Origin: an uncultured Bacteroidota bacterium
GTDB lineage: Bacteria > Bacteroidota > Bacteroidia > Bacteroidales > UBA12481
DNA: 33,364 bases
Direction of reading: 5' to 3'
NCBI GenBank assembly: GCA_903919065.1
Contig: CAIXHD010000036.1
Coordinates: forward strand, 1 to 33,364
The notes below the pieces were generated by a model. The model did no database searches. It saw nothing but the letters and a program-made list of their open reading frames with translations, and was not told where the DNA came from. The first letter of the stretch is position 1. Every line of letters starts with the position of its first letter. Made by a program: the position numbers and the translations under genes. This document shows positions 28,424-33,364 of the stretch, piece after piece.

Positions 28424-28804
28424 ATGATTCAAAGAATGCAGTCGCTCTATCTTCTTATCGGCCTTGTTATCTGGAGTTTATTATTCCTCATTCCTGTTGT
28501 TATTGAAACGGTTCCAATGGCAATTTGTTTTGGATTGGTTGGATTCCTGATTCTTATTTCGATTTTCCTCTATGGAAAGCGGGAGCTGCAAAGTAAATTA
28601 ACAATCGTAACTCTTGCTATTCAGATTTTATTCTACGCACTTGTTGCCATCTATGGAGTAAAGGGGAATAATGGGTCGCAATCAAATGCTGATTTGCAGC
28701 TTTGGATGGCTATTCCACTGGTTTCAGCGATATGCGTTTATTTGGCGTACAGGGGAATTAAACATGACATTTCATTGCTGAAAGCCCAGGACAGGATTCG
28801 TTAG
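28424..28804 (+). CDS. DUF4293-like four-TM membrane protein
   Basis: 'MIQRMQSLYLLIGLVIWSLLFLIPV' start, four hydrophobic segments, 'LQLWMAIPLVSAICVYLAYRGIKHD'. ATG at 28424 preferred to the TTG at 28415. Confidence 0.72.
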   Translation: MIQRMQSLYLLIGLVIWSLLFLIPVVIETVPMAICFGLVGFLILISIFLYGKRELQSKLTIVTLAIQILFYALVAIYGVKGNNGSQSNADLQLWMAIPLVSAICVYLAYRGIKHDISLLKAQDRIR

Positions 28805-30072
28805 TATCGCTCGCTAAACCTTGGATTGACAACATTATTATAAATGGATCCAAACGTATAGGAGAATCCAATTTTCAGGGAATAATCATATTGCGAGGCT
28901 ATCTGTTTCTGTCTGAGCAGGATTTCCTCTTCGGTGGCTCCGCCTTTTGTCAGTGAAAGCTGGTCGTGAATAACTGCTGCATCTCCTGAAATGCTTAGCG
29001 ACAAGCCTTTGAATATTCTGAAATAAAACCCTGCCCACATTTTCAGGCTGTTTTTTGAGAAATCATGGAGGTAATTAGATCCCTGTAAGGATAAATTAAT
29101 ACTCCCCCAGGGCTGCCTGAAATCAGCGGCAACAGACAATTGATGGCTGAAAAGTCCTTCCTCCATCTTATCATAAATGGTACTGTCCTGGTAAAAAACG
29201 TAGCCATAGCCAACACGATACTGAAACCTGATTTGTTTTCTGTTCGACTCAAAATATGGAAAATAATTGTACTCAACAGCCGGTGCAAACGAACCGCTGA
29301 ACAGAGTATTTCCATAGGTACTGGAATATATACCAGCCCGTGCCCCCAGTGACCAGTGATCATTAAGACTCTTTACCGTTAGATTTCTAATAGAGAAACT
29401 GGTTTTCGAGGATAAATATTCCTCACCATCATATCGATATTTATTATTGCTTTGATCATAGCTGGCGCCAAATTCCACTTTCCAGTCAGGGGTGATTTTT
29501 CTGGCTCCCAAATCCGATTCGGAACTAATACTCGAATAGGACTCTTGCTCGTCGAGCTGGCCGATTACCCTGATATCGAAAACCCAGCTTTTCCAATTAT
29601 CTTCAACGGTCTGATTTTCTGATATTTTCCCAAGGCTGTCGCTGTATTGCAAGTTAAGACCATCAACCAGTGGGGTAGTAGCAACATACCTCATCAGCCC
29701 GAAAGAGATCATGCGGGTATAGCCACGCCGGGTTTTATCACTGGTTTCATCAGGAGATGAATTGTAAACGGTTTCTTCATTTATTCCATCAAACTCTTTC
29801 AGACCGATGAAATTCAAACGGTATTCAGTCCCGCCAGAACCTGTTAGTTGCTTAGTTATCAATAAATGAACCTGTGCTTCCTGTCGGTCCCTGACATAAT
29901 TTACATAAGGAATCTCTCTATGAATAAAATCGATATCGCAACGATTACAGTCAATATATACCTTTAAGGCCAGATCCCTTAAATTCCGGTTTGAATCCTG
30001 TGATAAAATCCTGACCGGAACTAAAAGGAGTAGAAAAACAAGTATAGGTGACGCTTTGTGGTAAGGTAAATA
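28801..30072 (-). CDS. Secreted/outer-membrane protein with N-terminal 'DCNRCDIDFIHREIPYVNYVRDR' domain and predicted beta-barrel
   Basis: Signal peptide from ATG at 30072, CxxC-containing N-terminal domain, then alternating amphipathic strands ending 'YDYSLKIGFSYTFGSIYNNVVNPRF'. Confidence 0.72.
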   Translation of the reverse strand, partial: YLPYHKASPILVFLLLLVPVRILSQDSNRNLRDLALKVYIDCNRCDIDFIHREIPYVNYVRDRQEAQVHLLITKQLTGSGGTEYRLNFIGLKEFDGINEETVYNSSPDETSDKTRRGYTRMISFGLMRYVATTPLVDGLNLQYSDSLGKISENQTVEDNWKSWVFDIRVIGQLDEQESYSSISSESDLGARKITPDWKVEFGASYDQSNNKYRYDGEEYLSSKTSFSIRNLTVKSLNDHWSLGARAGIYSSTYGNTLFSGSFAPAVEYNYFPYFESNRKQIRFQYRVGYGYVFYQDSTIYDKMEEGLFSHQLSVAADFRQPWGSINLSLQGSNYLHDFSKNSLKMWAGFYFRIFKGLSLSISGDAAVIHDQLSLTKGGATEEEILLRQKQIASQYDYSLKIGFSYTFGSIYNNVVNPRFSERY

Positions 30073-30149
30073 CATACAATGGCAATTTGACCGCCAAAGT
30101 AGCAAACCAGCTCCTATGAATAAATACCGGCCTAGTTAAAAAAAGTTAA

Positions 30150-30608
30150 TCAATGAATCTCGAGGTGATCCTGATCGGTGATCTTTTCGCAATATCTGCA
30201 TTTAAGCGCAACCGGCTTCTTTTCAACTACCGTAAAATGCGCAGTCATCTGTTCATGATTGCTGATGCATTTTGGATTCATGCATTTTGCAATTCCCGTA
30301 ATCTCATCCGGAATGATAACCACTCTTTTTTCAATTACTTCATAATCACGGATGATATTAAGCTTAGCATCAGGTGCTACGAGTGATATCTTGTTGATTT
30401 CTTCATCCTTGAAGAAAATGTCAGCAACCTTGATAATAGCTTTCTTACCCAGTTTCTTGCTTTCCAGGTTAAACCCAAATGTGACCTGTTGTCCGATTTT
30501 ATTTAAGCCGAGAATATTTATTACACTGAACAGGCTGGATGATGGAATATGATCAATAACAGTGCCGTTTCTGATGGCATTAACCTTTAATTCTTTCTTG
30601 GTTTCCAT
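30150..30608 (-). CDS. pyrI: Aspartate carbamoyltransferase regulatory subunit
   Basis: 'LKVNAIRNGTVIDHIPS', zinc cysteines C-x4-C...C-x2-C in 'CMNPKCISN...LKCRYCEK'; adjacent to pyrB. Confidence 0.96.
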   Translation of the reverse strand: METKKELKVNAIRNGTVIDHIPSSSLFSVINILGLNKIGQQVTFGFNLESKKLGKKAIIKVADIFFKDEEINKISLVAPDAKLNIIRDYEVIEKRVVIIPDEITGIAKCMNPKCISNHEQMTAHFTVVEKKPVALKCRYCEKITDQDHLEIH

Positions 30609-30620
30609 GTTTCTTGGGAT

Positions 30621-31529
30621 TTACTTTACACCTAAAATTTTCGAAATTATGGCCATTCTTGTGTAAACGCCGTTTTGTGCCTGCTGAAAGTAATATGCTT
30701 TTGGATTAGTATCTACATCATAGTTTATCTCATTAACACGCGGAAGGGGATGAAGGATTTTCATATTTGGCTTGGTATTTCCCAGCATGGCATTCCTAAG
30801 GATATAAACATTTTTAACTTTTTCATATTCAAGAGGATCTGAAAAACGCTCTTTTTGAACACGTGTCATATAGACAATATCAGCATCATCCATATTGTCC
30901 CCGATATCCTTGTATTCATAGTATTCCACACCTTTGCGGTCCAGGAGACTTTTATATTCCTCAGGCATCTTTAACTCTTCAGGAGCGATAAAGATAAAAA
31001 TCGGATGGAAGTCTGCCATAGCGATCAGCAGAGAGTGAACTGTTCGACCGTATTTCAAATCACCCACCATGCAAATTTTAAGATTTTCAAGTCTGCCCTG
31101 TGTCTTTCGGATGGAATACATATCAAGCAGTGTTTGCGTTGGATGCTGATGAGCACCATCCCCAGCATTGATAATTGGAACCGGCGAGACCTCACTGGCA
31201 TATTTTGCACTTCCTTCCAGTGGATGGCGCATGACGATAAGATCACTGTAATTGGAAACTGTAAGAATGGTATCCTTCAGTGTCTCACCTTTGGAAACGC
31301 TGGATGAGGAAGAGTCCGAAAATCCGATAACCCTGCCTCGCAAACGATTTACGGCAGATTCAAAGCTGAGACGTGTACGTGTGGATGGCTCAAAAAACAG
31401 TGTAGCTACCACATGTCCACCCAAAATATCCTGATTTGGCTTTTTTTCAAACTCAGCGGCAAGATCAAGGATCTGCAGCATCTCTTCCTGATTGTAATCA
31501 GTAATGGAGACCAGGCTTCTGTTTTTCAT
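30621..31529 (-). CDS. pyrB: Aspartate carbamoyltransferase catalytic subunit
   Basis: '[15 protein letters not shown]', '[13 protein letters not shown]', '[14 protein letters not shown]'. Confidence 0.97.
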   Translation of the reverse strand: MKNRSLVSITDYNQEEMLQILDLAAEFEKKPNQDILGGHVVATLFFEPSTRTRLSFESAVNRLRGRVIGFSDSSSSSVSKGETLKDTILTVSNYSDLIVMRHPLEGSAKYASEVSPVPIINAGDGAHQHPTQTLLDMYSIRKTQGRLENLKICMVGDLKYGRTVHSLLIAMADFHPIFIFIAPEELKMPEEYKSLLDRKGVEYYEYKDIGDNMDDADIVYMTRVQKERFSDPLEYEKVKNVYILRNAMLGNTKPNMKILHPLPRVNEINYDVDTNPKAYYFQQAQNGVYTRMAIISKILGVK

Positions 31530-31622
31530 AGGGTAGTGTCTGTTTTGATGCGTAGTTTGGTAAAATTAACCTAACCTTTAAATATCCAGTTCGACGAATG
31601 AAGGATATTATCAGTTTTTTAT

Positions 31623-32228
31623 TCACAGCGTATAAATCTGAGGTTCAACGAAATCGATATGTTTGAGCTGTTTAATTAAACCCTCGGAAACTCCTGTCCT
31701 GATTTCGATTAGGATTTCGCAGTCGTTACCGAATTCCTGTTTGATAATTTCAGCCTTTGAGTCACGAATCAAGCGCATAACATCATTCATTGCAATATAC
31801 GGATACAGGATTTTTATGCGGCAGTTGAAAGTTTTTACTACTATCTCAGAATTTTCCAAACTGTTTTTTGCGGCCGAGCGGTATGCATTTATTAATCCAC
31901 CAACACCTAGTAATATGCCACCAAAATACCTCACTACTACGATGAGGATATTTGTCAGATTGTTTGACTGAATTTGCCCCAGGATAGGTTTTCCGGCGCT
32001 ATTGGCAGGTTCACCATCGTCGTTCACCCTATAAATCGTGTCACCCGGGCCAATGCGATAAGCATAGCAATGGTGACGTGCGTCATGATATTCTTTGCGG
32101 AGAGAAGCAATAATTTCTTTAACCTGATCTACGGATTCAACAGGAAAGGCCCTGGCAATGAACCGGCTTCCCTTATCTTTGAATAATCCTTCGGATGGAT
32201 TTTGAATCGTTCTGAAAGTATCGTCCAT
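31623..32228 (-). CDS. YigZ/IMPACT (UPF0029) family protein
   Basis: 'KGSRFIARAFPVESVDQVKEIIASLRKEYHDARHHCYAYRIG', 'NDDGEPANSAGKPIL', 'VVRYFGGILLGVGGLINAYRSAA'. Confidence 0.93.
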   Translation of the reverse strand: MDDTFRTIQNPSEGLFKDKGSRFIARAFPVESVDQVKEIIASLRKEYHDARHHCYAYRIGPGDTIYRVNDDGEPANSAGKPILGQIQSNNLTNILIVVVRYFGGILLGVGGLINAYRSAAKNSLENSEIVVKTFNCRIKILYPYIAMNDVMRLIRDSKAEIIKQEFGNDCEILIEIRTGVSEGLIKQLKHIDFVEPQIYTL

Positions 32229-32278
32229 ATTGCATTGCAATATAGTCGAAAATGTACGTGTTTAAAAAACGGTATGGA

Positions 32279-32869
32279 TTAATAAATGGGAAAATACAGG
32301 CTGTCAACCTTTTGAATTTTTTCCTCATCCAGGAGTTTCTTTACAACAAAACCGATCCTCATTCGGGTTTCACCGAAAGGAGACTCCATGTCTGAAATCT
32401 TTATTCCATTTCTGTTTTGATCGATATATTGAAGAACTCTTTCCTCCAGAGTCAACATCTTTTTAATGTTACTCCCATGGTCGAATCCTCCTTTGCCCTC
32501 TCTTTGTAATGTATCAAAAACATTCTGATCTGGTATATTTTTCATACTTCTAAGTAAAACAGCTGTAGAAATTTCGATACTCTCCACTTCATCCTGAATA
32601 TGCGAAATTGAATCGTGAATTCCGCTTATCATTCCTTGGTACGATAAGATTTGTTCCTTGTCCTCTTTTTCCAATTCAGCAGGAAGAGTTGTCGCTTCAG
32701 CTGGTAAATCTGTCAGTTTATCCAGCTGTCCGTCTTTGAATAAGTCCAGCGTTTTCTGAAATTCATTCAGGATTTCAGTGACATCCGCCAAACGTTTCTG
32801 AAATGGGGTTGAACTCTTATAAATAGGAGTTGAAACCATCTTATCGAGCCTTTTTACATCTTCTGACAT
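32279..32869 (-). CDS. Hypothetical protein with coiled-coil N-terminus and possible C-terminal winged-helix domain
   Basis: ORF with 'LEERVLQYIDQNRNGIKISDMESPFGETRMRIGFVVKKLLDEEKIQKVDSLYFPIY', which reads like a wHTH. Confidence 0.65.
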   Translation of the reverse strand: MSEDVKRLDKMVSTPIYKSSTPFQKRLADVTEILNEFQKTLDLFKDGQLDKLTDLPAEATTLPAELEKEDKEQILSYQGMISGIHDSISHIQDEVESIEISTAVLLRSMKNIPDQNVFDTLQREGKGGFDHGSNIKKMLTLEERVLQYIDQNRNGIKISDMESPFGETRMRIGFVVKKLLDEEKIQKVDSLYFPIY

Positions 32870-32909
32870 TCAAACCTTTCAATTAGCTCATATTTTATAT
32901 AGAGCGGTT

Positions 32910-32924
32910 TCAAAGGATGTGCCA
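32910..32924 (-). promoter_or_regulatory. Candidate sigma-54 promoter (-24/-12) upstream of the 32279-32869 gene
   Basis: Minus strand TGGCAC-ATCCT-TTGA compared with consensus TGGCAC-N5-TTGC; one mismatch, at the -12 C. Confidence 0.35.
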
Positions 32925-33043
32925 GAATACACAACCAGGCATGTTTTTAGATGAGTAAATTGTAAAAGACAGTGATTTAATGAATTAGCGAATCAGCTAA
33001 AAGTCACGGTATCAGAGAAAATATGCTCACAAATGAGCGATGC

Positions 33044-33364
33044 TTATTTTCGATCTTTCGAAAAAACCAGGCTAATGTTATACTTCTGCATTTTTCGAGC
33101 CAGGGCCATCCTCTGAATCCCCAGAGCCTTTGCAGCAGCATTTTGATTATTTCCACAATTATGCAAGGCAAGCCTTATAAGTTCAACTTCATTTTCTTCC
33201 AGATTTAAGTTAGCTGTTTCATCGGTTGCTTCAGATTTGGATTTTGTTTTAAGAGGGAAATCTTTAATTCCAATAGGGTTTCCCTTACTTAATATTATGG
33301 CACGTTCCATCAGGTTTTTCAGCTCTCTGACATTGCCTGGAAAATCGTACGATTTTAACATTGG
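33044..33364 (-). CDS. Sigma-54-dependent transcriptional regulator, C-terminal part (5' end outside window)
   Basis: 'YDFPGNVRELKNLMERAIIL' end of the AAA+ domain and Fis-type HTH 'NQNAAAKALGIQRMALARKMQKYNI'. ORF runs to the window edge. Confidence 0.9.
   Translation of the reverse strand, partial: PMLKSYDFPGNVRELKNLMERAIILSKGNPIGIKDFPLKTKSKSEATDETANLNLEENEVELIRLALHNCGNNQNAAAKALGIQRMALARKMQKYNISLVFSKDRK

Noticed and set aside
1-33364. CRISPR array, prophage, transposon or toxin-antitoxin/defence island
   Set aside because: No regularly spaced repeats, integrase/transposase motifs or defence-protein signatures were found on either strand.

Overview
This is a Bacteroidetes-type chromosomal window with about 31 protein-coding genes and two tRNAs. 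It is mostly housekeeping, and I see no phage, transposase, CRISPR array or rRNA. In order, it holds: a partial TonB-dependent receptor; an HMA-domain protein; argR-argG-argH; nth, a DUF4340-like gene and gldG/gldF/gldA (minus strand); tilS; an M49-like metallopeptidase lipoprotein; a conserved orphan; proS; a Tyr/Gly- and Ser/Gly-rich lipoprotein plus an OmpP1/FadL-like porin (plus strand); then a minus-strand operon reading dapB > lepB-like 1 > lepB 2 > lepB-like 3 > WbqC family; thrS-infC-rpmI-rplT; two tRNA-Leu; a SirB1-like protein; a nucleoside phosphorylase; a DUF4293-like gene; a predicted barrel protein; pyrB-pyrI; a YigZ/IMPACT protein; an orphan; and the end of a sigma-54 activator. 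The most interesting observation is a tandem trio of signal peptidase I paralogs. Only the middle one keeps the Ser/Lys catalytic dyad. Both flanking copies have lost both residues (Ser to Ala or His, and Lys to Ser in each), yet the box E region is preserved, which suggests a conserved pseudo-protease pair around one active enzyme. Other points of note are an AUU start for infC, a terminator embedded antisense in the WbqC CDS, a nested palindromic element that supplies the tilS stop codon, competing hairpins directly upstream of thrS, ARG-box-like sites at argR and argG, and an ArgH that appears C-terminally truncated. All calls come from reading the sequence; no database search was possible.
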